From UBA10677 sp045532295 (GTDB taxonomy: Bacteria; Bacillota; Clostridia; Christensenellales; Pumilibacteraceae), in NCBI GenBank assembly GCA_045532295.1, contig JAZSFP010000022.1, positions 1 to 64,000 on the forward strand: 64,000 nt of DNA, in the 5' to 3' direction. Within the stretch, counting starts at the first letter, position 1, and each line of letters opens with the position of its first letter. Under the pieces are notes generated by a model. It ran no database searches and was not told where the DNA came from. It worked only from the letters and a program-made list of their open reading frames with translations. Below are positions 51,260-59,127 of this stretch, one piece after another. The translations under genes and the position numbers were made by a program.

Positions 51260-51661
51260 TTAATCTTTAATTAGCCACGAAAGAGCGAAGAGGTGGCGTT
51301 CGGATCTATCGTCTTCTTCGCACCCGTCGTACTCTTCGTCGTAGTCTGAAGTGGAGTATTCCGCCTCGAGCATACCGCTCGCTTTGTTTTTGGAAAAGCG
51401 GATATAGTGGGTAGTTACGGGGGCAGGATAGGTGGAGTTTGCCCCGTAGGAAAAGGAAATGAAGGTTACCTTACTCTCGCTCAGCGTGAGTTTGTAACTG
51501 ACTTCGCCCGTAAGAGAAATAGAGATTAAGTCCTTTTCAATAACGACATAATACCTACCGTTCTCGGTGGAGAAAAGTAGGGAAGTTTTTTCGTCCGTCT
51601 CGACGAGTTTGCCGGGGATTTCAGTGTTATCCGCCATAAAGATTGATACGGTCTTGCTCAT
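51260..51661 (-). CDS. Small protein of unknown function, possibly DUF1934-like beta-barrel
   Basis: 133 residues of alternating beta strands with an acidic insert (about 103-122, DYDEEYDGCEEDD). No signal peptide or membrane helix. The strand pattern and the end (HLFALSWLIKD) recall DUF1934/YwiB calycin-like proteins, but the match is weak. The promoter is a perfect TTGACA-N17-TATACT with the ATG 7 bases after the -10 box and no Shine-Dalgarno, so the mRNA should be leaderless. Divergent from the SpoVT-like gene. Confidence 0.65.
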   Translation of the reverse strand: MSKTVSIFMADNTEIPGKLVETDEKTSLLFSTENGRYYVVIEKDLISISLTGEVSYKLTLSESKVTFISFSYGANSTYPAPVTTHYIRFSKNKASGMLEAEYSTSDYDEEYDGCEEDDRSERHLFALSWLIKD

Positions 51662-51667
51662 ACTTTT

Positions 51668-51696
51668 AGTATAGCGAAGAGCGGAAGTTTTGTCAA
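51668..51696 (-). promoter_or_regulatory. Promoter giving a predicted leaderless mRNA
   Basis: On the minus strand: TTGACA (51696-51691), 17 bp, TATACT (51673-51668), AAAAGT, ATG. Confidence 0.75.
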
Positions 51697-51744
51697 GAAT
51701 AAAAGGTGCTTTGGCGGTAAATAATAGAGGGGAAGGGAGGAAAA

Positions 51745-52257
51745 ATGCAGACTAACGGAATTATTAGAAGGATTGACGACCTCGGGCGCATCGTTATTCC
51801 TCGAGAATATCGCCGTCTTTACTCAATCGAAGTGGGCGACCCTATGGAGATTACCGCTAAAGAAGGCGAAATACTTATTAAAAAAGTTGATACGGCTCAC
51901 GCGCTTATAAAGAACGCCCAAAAAATTTTGCCTCAAGCGAAAAGCAAGATTCACGGCGCGCTACTTTTGTTCGATAAACGCGAACTTTTGTATTGTTTTG
52001 GAGAGAAAATCGACGGGCTTTTTGAAAAAACGCCCTTCGCAGTTCAAAAGTGTATGAGCGAACTGTCGGTCGTAAGCGTCGACGGTGGAGTTTTCGGAGA
52101 CTTAAAGGGCTATAACGCTACCGTTTATCCAAGCCATAGCAACGGCGATTGCTTTGGCGCGCTCACTCACATCTACGAAGGGGGCGAGAGCGAAACGGAG
52201 CAAGCCTTACTCTCGCTTTCTGCAAGCGTAATTGCTGAGTATATGCAAAAATATTAA
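51745..52257 (+). CDS. SpoVT/AbrB-family transcriptional regulator
   Basis: 170 residues. The N-terminal swapped-hairpin AbrB DNA-binding domain (1-48) reads GIIRRIDDLGRIVIPREYRR. The C-terminal domain (about 55-170) is GAF-like as in SpoVT. SpoVT tunes late forespore gene expression in Bacillus, so a sporulation role is plausible. The C-terminal part is diverged from Bacillus SpoVT, so orthology is not certain. AAGGGAGG lies upstream. Confidence 0.8.
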   Translation: MQTNGIIRRIDDLGRIVIPREYRRLYSIEVGDPMEITAKEGEILIKKVDTAHALIKNAQKILPQAKSKIHGALLLFDKRELLYCFGEKIDGLFEKTPFAVQKCMSELSVVSVDGGVFGDLKGYNATVYPSHSNGDCFGALTHIYEGGESETEQALLSLSASVIAEYMQKY

Positions 52258-52316
52258 GTTTTAGCGTGATTTTATGTAAGAATAATAAAAAAATATGGGA
52301 AAATGGGTCAAAACGC

Positions 52317-52345
52317 TTGATAATGATTTAAGATTGTGTTATAAT
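52317..52345 (+). promoter_or_regulatory. secG promoter
   Basis: TTGATA (52317-52322), 17 bp, TATAAT (52340-52345). Confidence 0.7.
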
Positions 52346-52375
52346 ATTTAGGCATTTGACAAAGAGGTGAATATA

Positions 52376-52696
52376 ATGAAATTGAATTTATTGCAAATAT
52401 TCAGCGCAACGACCGTTGCTCCCTGGATTTCCGAGTCCTTCCCCATCATAAGAGCAGTACTTCTCGTACTTATCGCAGTTTTAAGCCTTGCGCTCGTTTT
52501 AGTTACCCTTTTCCAAGATGGTGACGAGGGCGGTATGGGCGCTCTCGGCGGTGGAAGCGCAGATACCTTCTACGGAAAGAATAAATCGCAAACGCTTACC
52601 AGTATGCTTAAGCGCATCACGGTAATCATTTCTATCGCTATTGCGGTACTCGCGGTGCTCTTCTTCATTTCCGTAGCAATTTATAACGGAAATTAA
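52376..52696 (+). CDS. secG: Preprotein translocase subunit SecG
   Basis: 106 residues with two membrane helices (about 23-46 and 82-104) around a Gly-rich loop (EGGMGALGGGSADTFYG) typical of SecG. The N-terminus is longer than usual. The ATG at 52376 is preferred over a GTG 9 bases earlier because AGAGGTG lies at the right distance only for the ATG. It precedes rnr, the common Firmicute order, although a terminator lies between them. Confidence 0.9.
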   Translation: MKLNLLQIFSATTVAPWISESFPIIRAVLLVLIAVLSLALVLVTLFQDGDEGGMGALGGGSADTFYGKNKSQTLTSMLKRITVIISIAIAVLAVLFFISVAIYNGN

Positions 52697-52708
52697 TAAT
52701 TGAGAGAT

Positions 52709-52741
52709 AAAACGGTTTGATTTTTCAAACCGTTTTTTTTA
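52709..52741 (+). terminator. Terminator between secG and rnr
   Basis: AAAACGGTTTG and CAAACCGTTTT pair around a 6-base loop, followed by T8 in all. Confidence 0.85.
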
Positions 52742-52762
52742 TTACTACATTTAAGGATTACT

Positions 52763-54682
52763 ATGAATAGACATAAAAAAATGAGAACTAAGCGCCAAGC
52801 CGTAAGCGTGGCTAAGCGTGAAAAGAAAAAATTTATACCGAATATCGCGACGAAGAGAGGCGTCATCCAAAGCAGTGGACGGGGCTATGCTTTTTTCGTG
52901 TCTGACGACGGCTCGCCCGATCTTTTTATCGCGCCGAGAGATTTAGGCGGAGCAATCCACGGCGACAAAGTTTTGGTTGCAAAAATTTCGCAAGATAGAG
53001 GCGCAGGCGAAGGCAAGGTCGTAGAAATTTTAGAGCGAACTTTCGAGCATATCGTCGGTCGCGTTGAGGACGGCTGTCTAATCCCTAGCGAAAAGGGATT
53101 TGGCAATAAGATTTATATCGAGCGTCGTTCCTCTCAACCCTTTTTCCCCGGCGACAAGGTCGTAGCCAAACTTTGCGACGGCGGAGATTACTGCATAGTT
53201 ACCGAAGTTTTGGGCGAGGCAGGGGACTTGGGCGCAGAAATTATGGGCGTTATTCGTTCGTTTAAACTTGCCGAGACTTTCCCCTCTAAAGTAAAGCGCG
53301 AGGCGGAGGAAATCCCCGATAGCGTTAGCGAAGAGGAAAAGAAGGGCAGGCGTAATTTTACGGACACTCTTGCCGTAACTATCGACGGCGAACACTCAAA
53401 AGACTTCGACGACGCTATTTGCGTTAGAAAGGTTAGAGGCGGATACGAACTTTCGGTGCATATCGCCGACGTGAGCCATTACGTAAGAGAAAAGAGCAAA
53501 CTTGACAAAGAGGCTCTCAAGAGAGCGACCTCCGTCTACTTTGCCGACCGCGTTTTGCCTATGCTCCCCGAAAAACTATCCAACGGCATCTGCTCGCTCA
53601 ACGAGGGAGTGGAAAGACTAACGCTTTCCGTCGTTATGCGCTTTGATAAAGAGGGCGAACTGCTATCGCACGAAATCGTGGAGGGCGTAATTAAGTCCAA
53701 GGCTCGCTTATCGTATTCGGGCGTTCAGCGTATGCTTGACGGAGAGAAGAGCGAAAAGCACGAATTTTTGAGAGAAATGATCCAAAACGCGAGCGCGCTT
53801 GCTAAAATCTTGAATAAAAAGAGGATAGCGCGTGGCTCGGTTGAGTTTGAAATCCCCGAGTGCGAGATAATTATGGACGGGGACAAACTAATAGATATTA
53901 AAAAAGCGGAAAGACTGTTTTCGCATCGTATGATTGAAGAGTTTATGCTTATAACCAACGAAACGGTTGCCGAGCATTTCGTTAAACGCAAAGTTCCGTT
54001 CGTGTTCCGCGTTCACGAAAATCCGCCCGAGCAGAAGTTAGAGGTTTTCCGCGACTTTCTTTGCTCGCTGGGATTGTCTTTCCCCGAAAATCCCACGCCT
54101 ATGGACTACGCGCAGTTAGTGGCAAACGCCGACGAGAGCGTTAGGGGCGCGGTAAGTAGAGTTGCGCTCCGCTCGATGAGTAAGGCGGAGTATAAGCCTC
54201 AAAACCTCGGACACTTTGGGCTTGCGTCCAAGTATTACTGTCATTTCACTTCGCCTATTCGCCGTTACCCCGACCTTGCAATCCACCGCATTATAAAGTA
54301 TATTCTCTCGGGAAAAGAGGACGCGAGCCGTCAGTTTAGCGAGTTCGTTCGCGAGGCGTCAATTCGCAGTAGCGAGCGTGAGAGAACGGCGGAAGAGGCG
54401 GAAAGAAAGGTAGACGACTTCCTTAAAGCCGAGTTTATGAAAGACAAGATAGGTAACGAGTACCGCGCGCTTATTAGCGGTGTTACCGAGCGTGGACTTT
54501 ACGCCGAACTTGACTTTGGCGTTGAGGGTATGATAAAGATTGAAACGATACCCGGACGATTTAAGTTCAACGAAAAGAGTATGAGTATATCGAACGGCGC
54601 AATATCCTACACTCTTGGCGACGAGATTGATATTAAAGTCGTGGCCGTAAACTTTGATAAGATAGCATTTGAACTTATTTAG
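52763..54682 (+). CDS. rnr: Ribonuclease R
   Basis: A 3'-5' exoribonuclease for structured RNA, 639 residues. A basic N-terminus is followed by cold-shock-like OB domains (GVIQSSGRGYAFFVSDD). The RNB catalytic domain contains TIDGEHSKDFDDAI (catalytic Asp cluster) and LRSMSKAEY. The S1 domain is at the C-terminus (ISGVTERGLYAELDF). It is shorter than the usual 700-800 residues because it lacks the N-terminal helix-turn-helix and the Lys-rich tail. The usual third gene, smpB, does not follow. Confidence 0.92.
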   Translation: MNRHKKMRTKRQAVSVAKREKKKFIPNIATKRGVIQSSGRGYAFFVSDDGSPDLFIAPRDLGGAIHGDKVLVAKISQDRGAGEGKVVEILERTFEHIVGRVEDGCLIPSEKGFGNKIYIERRSSQPFFPGDKVVAKLCDGGDYCIVTEVLGEAGDLGAEIMGVIRSFKLAETFPSKVKREAEEIPDSVSEEEKKGRRNFTDTLAVTIDGEHSKDFDDAICVRKVRGGYELSVHIADVSHYVREKSKLDKEALKRATSVYFADRVLPMLPEKLSNGICSLNEGVERLTLSVVMRFDKEGELLSHEIVEGVIKSKARLSYSGVQRMLDGEKSEKHEFLREMIQNASALAKILNKKRIARGSVEFEIPECEIIMDGDKLIDIKKAERLFSHRMIEEFMLITNETVAEHFVKRKVPFVFRVHENPPEQKLEVFRDFLCSLGLSFPENPTPMDYAQLVANADESVRGAVSRVALRSMSKAEYKPQNLGHFGLASKYYCHFTSPIRRYPDLAIHRIIKYILSGKEDASRQFSEFVREASIRSSERERTAEEAERKVDDFLKAEFMKDKIGNEYRALISGVTERGLYAELDFGVEGMIKIETIPGRFKFNEKSMSISNGAISYTLGDEIDIKVVAVNFDKIAFELI

Positions 54683-54691
54683 GAGAAAATT

Positions 54692-55882
54692 ATGGGAGAG
54701 TATATAAAAGAAAATTTAACTACCGAGTGTCTTGGCTCGTACGATATCGCCGTTTGTGGCGGGGGCTTTGCCGGAATTTCCGCCTCGCTTTCAGCCGTTC
54801 GCGAGGGCAAGAAAGTTATCCTTATTGAAAAACAGTATATGCTTGGCGGACTTGGTACGGCAGGGCTGGTAACCATTTATCTTCCGCTTTGCGACGGACT
54901 TGGTAGACAGGTTTCCTTTGGTATAGCCGAAGAACTGTTTCGTTTGTCCATAAAGCACGGCGCGGAGGGTAAAGAGCCTACTAACTGGTTAAACGAAGGC
55001 AGTAGAACGGAAAAGGACGCGAGGTTTGAGGTCCAGTATAACCCTCAAATGTTTGCAATTTTAGCGGAAAAACTGCTTTTGAGCGAGGGGGTAACTATAC
55101 TCTACGGCACTACGGTGGTAAGAGCGGAGAAAGAGGGCGACAAGATTACCCATTTAGTAGTCGAGAATAAGACGGGTAGAGGTGCGTATAGGGTTTCTTC
55201 CGTAGTTGACTGCACGGGCGACTGCGATATAGCGAAGATGAGTGGCGCGCCCACCGAACTTTTCAAGCAGGGCAACGTGCTTGCCGCGTGGTATTATTTC
55301 GTCAATAGTAGTGGCTATCAACTGAAAATGCACGGCTTTTCGGATATTCCTGACGACGAGAAAACGGAGCAAAACAAGGTTGCTCAACTCGTCAATAAAC
55401 GCTTTTTGGGCGTTAGCGCGGAAGAACTTTCCGAAATGACGATACTTTCTCACAACGAGATATATAAGGATATACTAAAGAGTGGCGAGAAAAAGTTTTT
55501 AGCAACCGTAGCGACTACTCCGCAAATAAGGATGACGAGAAAAATCAAGGGCGAATATACGCAAGATATAGCAGAAATGCACAAGTATTTCCCCGACTCT
55601 ATCGGTATGGTGTCCGACTGGAGAAAGAGAGGTCCGGTGTACGAAGTACCCTTTAGAACGCTTTACAGTAGCGCCGTTAAAAACTTAATCGTAGCAGGAA
55701 GATGCACTTCCGTTAGCGATAGTCTTTGGGACGTAATGAGAGTAATTCCCTGTTGCGCCGTTACCGGTCAAGCAGCGGGAATTGCGTCGTCGATGACGGA
55801 CGACTTTACTTCGATAGATATAAAAACTCTTCAAGATAAACTGCAAAAAAGTGGCGTAGTTTTGCACGAGAGCGATTTATAG
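54692..55882 (+). CDS. FAD-dependent oxidoreductase
   Basis: 396 residues of the FAD-dependent oxidoreductase superfamily with PF12831-like features. The dinucleotide motif is YDIAVCGGGFAGISAS (about 17-32), followed by VILIEKQYMLGGLGTAG. A second flavin contact is VDCTGDCDIA and a late one NLIVAGRCTSVS. No Fe-S Cys motif is obvious. GGAGAAAA precedes the start, 9 bases after rnr. Its substrate is unknown and its presence in the secG-rnr cluster gives no clue. Confidence 0.8.
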   Translation: MGEYIKENLTTECLGSYDIAVCGGGFAGISASLSAVREGKKVILIEKQYMLGGLGTAGLVTIYLPLCDGLGRQVSFGIAEELFRLSIKHGAEGKEPTNWLNEGSRTEKDARFEVQYNPQMFAILAEKLLLSEGVTILYGTTVVRAEKEGDKITHLVVENKTGRGAYRVSSVVDCTGDCDIAKMSGAPTELFKQGNVLAAWYYFVNSSGYQLKMHGFSDIPDDEKTEQNKVAQLVNKRFLGVSAEELSEMTILSHNEIYKDILKSGEKKFLATVATTPQIRMTRKIKGEYTQDIAEMHKYFPDSIGMVSDWRKRGPVYEVPFRTLYSSAVKNLIVAGRCTSVSDSLWDVMRVIPCCAVTGQAAGIASSMTDDFTSIDIKTLQDKLQKSGVVLHESDL

Positions 55883-55928
55883 CGCATAAAAGTTTCCTCT
55901 TGATTTATACTAAAGAGGGAGGAAGATT

Positions 55929-56078
55929 ATGGCAAAATTTCTGTCGCTCGTCTTGGCGTTTACGATGCTTGTGTTTGTAAATTCCGCTACCGTATGCAAA
56001 AATTACGAACAAAATACGGATTACGGCGTGGTAATAACTGCGCTTAAACCTATGAAAAAACCACCGCTTGCAATATGA
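55929..56078 (+). CDS. 49-residue predicted secreted peptide
   Basis: A short frame with a very strong Shine-Dalgarno (GAGGGAGGAAG, ending 4 bases before the ATG) and a terminator that begins at its stop codon. The protein starts MAKFLSLVLAFTMLVFVNSATVC, a textbook signal peptide with a likely cut after NSA. That leaves about 29 mature residues with one Cys, several Lys and a KPPLAI end. No family recognised. A -10-like TATACT (55906-55911) lies upstream. The export-peptide reading is inference from composition. Confidence 0.6.
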   Translation: MAKFLSLVLAFTMLVFVNSATVCKNYEQNTDYGVVITALKPMKKPPLAI

Positions 56079-56126
56079 AAAAGAACGACCGAGAGGATAA
56101 AAAACCTCGTCGGTCGTTCTTTTTCG
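56079..56126 (+). terminator. Terminator after the small peptide gene
   Basis: AAAAGAACGACCGA and TCGGTCGTTCTTTTT pair over 14 bp. The loop arms GAGG/CCTC pair further, and a T run follows. Confidence 0.85.
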
Positions 56127-56146
56127 CTTAGGGCTATGTTTTTTGC

Positions 56147-56198
56147 TTGCAAAAAAAAGCAAAAAGGTATATACTTAAGAGTAGGGCTTTAAAGCCCT
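56147..56198 (+). promoter_or_regulatory. ychF-argS promoter with a 16-bp palindrome at the transcription start
   Basis: TTGCAA (56147-56152), 17 bp, TATACT (56170-56175). AGGGCTTTAAAGCCCT (56183-56198) is a perfect palindrome starting about 8 bases after the -10 box. It could be an operator or a 5'-end RNA hairpin. Confidence 0.6.
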
Positions 56199-56222
56199 AA
56201 AAATAAACGACTGAGGTTTGAG

Positions 56223-57311
56223 ATGAAATTAGGAGTAGTAGGACTTCCCAACGTAGGTAAAAGCACGCTGTTTAACGCAATCACTGAGGCAGGCGCGGAG
56301 TGCGCTAACTATCCGTTCTGTACCATTGAGCCCAACGTGGGCGTAGTGGCAGTACCCGACGAGCGACTTGAAGTTCTTGGCAAGATGTATAACACCAAGA
56401 AAATTACGCCCGCGGTGCTTGAGTTCGTGGACATTGCAGGGCTTGTGAAGGGCGCGTCGGCAGGCGAGGGCTTAGGAAATAAATTCCTTTCGCATATTCG
56501 CGAAGTGGACGCAATCGTTCACGTGGTGCGCTGTTTTGAGGATAGCAATATTATCCACGTGGAAGGCAATATTGACCCTATTCGCGACATTGAAACGATA
56601 AATCTTGAACTGGTGCTTTCCGACCTTGAGAGCGTTAAAAAGCGTCTTGACAAGGCTGAAAAGTACGTTAAGACGGGCGAGAAGAGTTATTTAGAAGAGG
56701 CGGAACTTCTTCGCAAACTCTATAAAACGCTGGAAGAGGGCAAGTGTTTAAGAACGCTTTTACTAAGCGACGAGGAAAAGAAGATGGTAGAGAGTTTCTT
56801 CCTCATTACCTCTAAGCCCGTAATCTACTGCGCTAATATCGGCGAAGGGGATATAGGCTCTACCAACGAATTCGTCAAGAGAGTGGAAGAGTTCGCTAAG
56901 ACTGAAAACTCCGTGTTCTTGGAAATCTGCGCTAAGGTTGAGGAAGAGATTGCTCAACTTGACAAGGAAGAGAGAGCGATATTTATCGAGGAAATGGGAC
57001 TTAAAGAGAGCGGACTTAACCGCATAATAAAGAAAGGCTACGAACTTCTCGGGCTTATCAGTTACCTTACCGCAGGCGAAAAAGAGGTTAGGGCTTGGAC
57101 GATTGAAAAGGGCACGAAAGCGCCTCAAGCGGCAGGCAAAATCCACACCGACTTTGAAAAAGGCTTTATTCGCGCGGAAATCGTTTCTTACGACGACCTC
57201 GTAGAGTGCGGTGGTTTTAACGGCGCGAAGGAAAAGGGTAAGGTTAGAAGTGAAGGAAAAGAGTACGTTTTCCGTGACGGCGACGTAGCGCTGTTTAGAT
57301 TTAACGTGTAA
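56223..57311 (+). CDS. ychF: Ribosome-binding ATPase YchF
   Basis: An OBG-family P-loop protein of 362 residues. G1 is GLPNVGKST (7-15). G3 is DIAGLVKGAS. The G4 position reads CANIGE (NxxE), which fits ATP rather than GTP use. The C-terminal TGS domain contains IHTDFEKGFIRAEI. Start after CTGAGGTTTGAG. It is 10 bases from argS and in one operon. Confidence 0.95.
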   Translation: MKLGVVGLPNVGKSTLFNAITEAGAECANYPFCTIEPNVGVVAVPDERLEVLGKMYNTKKITPAVLEFVDIAGLVKGASAGEGLGNKFLSHIREVDAIVHVVRCFEDSNIIHVEGNIDPIRDIETINLELVLSDLESVKKRLDKAEKYVKTGEKSYLEEAELLRKLYKTLEEGKCLRTLLLSDEEKKMVESFFLITSKPVIYCANIGEGDIGSTNEFVKRVEEFAKTENSVFLEICAKVEEEIAQLDKEERAIFIEEMGLKESGLNRIIKKGYELLGLISYLTAGEKEVRAWTIEKGTKAPQAAGKIHTDFEKGFIRAEIVSYDDLVECGGFNGAKEKGKVRSEGKEYVFRDGDVALFRFNV

Positions 57312-57321
57312 GGAAAAAATT

Positions 57322-59010
57322 ATGGAATTAAAACGCATCGTATCAAAACTTATTAAAATCGAGGGCGTGAGCGAGGAAGAAATCTATTCGCTCCTTTCCC
57401 CTACGCCCGATATATCGAAGGGCGATATTGCTCTTCCCTGCTTTAAGTTCGCAAAAACGCTCCGTCGCGCTCCTCAGCAAATCGCAACCGCGCTTTCCGA
57501 GGGCGAGGAACTTAAAAACAGCAAGTATATTCAAAAAGCGTGCGTAGAGGGTGGATACCTCAATATCTACTTTAACCGCCAAACGCTTGCCTCCGAGGCT
57601 ATGGAAGAACTCTCTAAAGGGGTTTTTAAGCCCCACGAGAAGAACGGCAAGACCGTTTGCATAGACTATTCGTCCATTAACATTGCAAAGCCCTTCCATA
57701 TCGGTCATCTTTTAACGACGGTAATCGGCGGTTCGCTCTATAAGATTTTCAACTACCTCGGCTATACTGCGGTGGGCATTAATCACCTCGGCGACTGGGG
57801 AACGCAGTTCGGAAAGATGATATCGGCGTACTTGCGCTGGGGCGACGACAAGGATATCGAAGAGCGTGGCGTTCGCGCGCTTTTGGACCTTTACGTGCGC
57901 TTTCACGCAGAGGCGGAAGAAGATAAAGCGCTCGACGACGAGGGCAGAGCGTGGTTTAAGAAAATCGAAGACGGCGACGAGCAGGCGCTTGCTATTTTTG
58001 GAAAGTTCAAGGACATTACCTTAAAAGAGGTTAAACGCCTTTACGCAAGACTTAACATTGAGTTCGACAGTTACGCGGGCGAGAGTTTTTATAACGATAA
58101 AATGCAACCCGTTATCGACGAACTGAAAGAAAAGAACCTCCTTACCGAGAGCGAGGGCGCGCAAGTAGTCAACCTTGACGAATACTCAATGCCACCTTGT
58201 CTTATCCTAAAGAGCGACGGCGCAACGCTTTACGCAACTCGCGACCTTGCAGCCGCGTGCTATCGTAAAAGCCACTACGACTTTGACAAAAACCTCTACG
58301 TAGTAGCGTATCAGCAAAACCTCCACTTTAAGCAAATCTTCAAAGTGCTTGAACTTATGGGCAAGCCTTGGGCGAAAGACTGCGTTCACGTGCCTTTCGG
58401 TATGGTTAGTTTGGAAGGTCAGGGCGCGCTCAGTACCAGAAAGGGCAACGTCGTTTTCTTAGACGAAGTGCTTGACACTGCGGTGGAAAAGGCGAGAGCG
58501 GTTATTGACGGCAAGAACCCCGACCTTGAAAACAAAGAAGAGATTGCCTCGACGGTAGGTATAGGCGCGGTAGTGTTCGGCGCGCTCTGTAACAGCCGTA
58601 TTAAAGACCTCGCGTTCTCTTACGATAAAGCGTTGTCTTTCGAGGGCGAAACCGCTCCCTATCTTCAGTACACCCACGCGCGTTGCTGTTCGGTAATTGC
58701 AAGAGTGGGCGAAGAGGTTGCTAAACCCGACTATTCGGTTCTTACCGACGACGACAGTTTTGCGCTCGTTAAACACTTATGCGCATTTGACGGCGCGGTA
58801 GCGTCCTCTGCGGAAAAGTACGAGCCTTCGGTAATATCGTCGTATCTTCTCGATTTAGCGAAACTATATAATAAGTTCTACCTTGCAAACCGTATTCTCG
58901 GCGCAGAGCCACCCGTTCTTTCCGCGCGTCTTGCCCTCACTAAAGCAGTTCGCGACACCTTAAAGACGGGACTTTCCCTCCTTCTTATCGGCGCGCCCGA
59001 AAAAATGTAA
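57322..59010 (+). CDS. argS: Arginyl-tRNA synthetase
   Basis: A class I synthetase of 562 residues. The HIGH motif is PFHIGHL. The KMSKS position reads STRKGNV, the degenerate form common in ArgRS. The N-terminal Add1 domain and the C-terminal helical anticodon domain (YTHARCCSVIARV) are present. The end ...GAPEKM fits the conserved C-terminus. GGAAAAAA precedes the start; a terminator follows. Confidence 0.95.
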   Translation: MELKRIVSKLIKIEGVSEEEIYSLLSPTPDISKGDIALPCFKFAKTLRRAPQQIATALSEGEELKNSKYIQKACVEGGYLNIYFNRQTLASEAMEELSKGVFKPHEKNGKTVCIDYSSINIAKPFHIGHLLTTVIGGSLYKIFNYLGYTAVGINHLGDWGTQFGKMISAYLRWGDDKDIEERGVRALLDLYVRFHAEAEEDKALDDEGRAWFKKIEDGDEQALAIFGKFKDITLKEVKRLYARLNIEFDSYAGESFYNDKMQPVIDELKEKNLLTESEGAQVVNLDEYSMPPCLILKSDGATLYATRDLAAACYRKSHYDFDKNLYVVAYQQNLHFKQIFKVLELMGKPWAKDCVHVPFGMVSLEGQGALSTRKGNVVFLDEVLDTAVEKARAVIDGKNPDLENKEEIASTVGIGAVVFGALCNSRIKDLAFSYDKALSFEGETAPYLQYTHARCCSVIARVGEEVAKPDYSVLTDDDSFALVKHLCAFDGAVASSAEKYEPSVISSYLLDLAKLYNKFYLANRILGAEPPVLSARLALTKAVRDTLKTGLSLLLIGAPEKM

Positions 59011-59021
59011 TAAAAACGACG

Positions 59022-59048
59022 AAAGAGCAGAGAAAACTGCTCTTTTTT
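59022..59048 (+). terminator. Terminator after argS
   Basis: AAAGAGCAG and CTGCTCTTT pair around a 6-base loop, followed by T6 in all. Confidence 0.85.
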
Positions 59049-59058
59049 GATGTTTTAC

Positions 59059-59088
59059 TTGACAAAGTGATAAATATAGGGATATAAT
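59059..59088 (+). promoter_or_regulatory. Promoter of the large lipoprotein gene
   Basis: TTGACA (59059-59064), 18 bp, TATAAT (59083-59088). Confidence 0.7.
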
Positions 59089-59127
59089 CATAATAAGGAA
59101 AAAGAATTATATAGGAGAATAAGGGCT

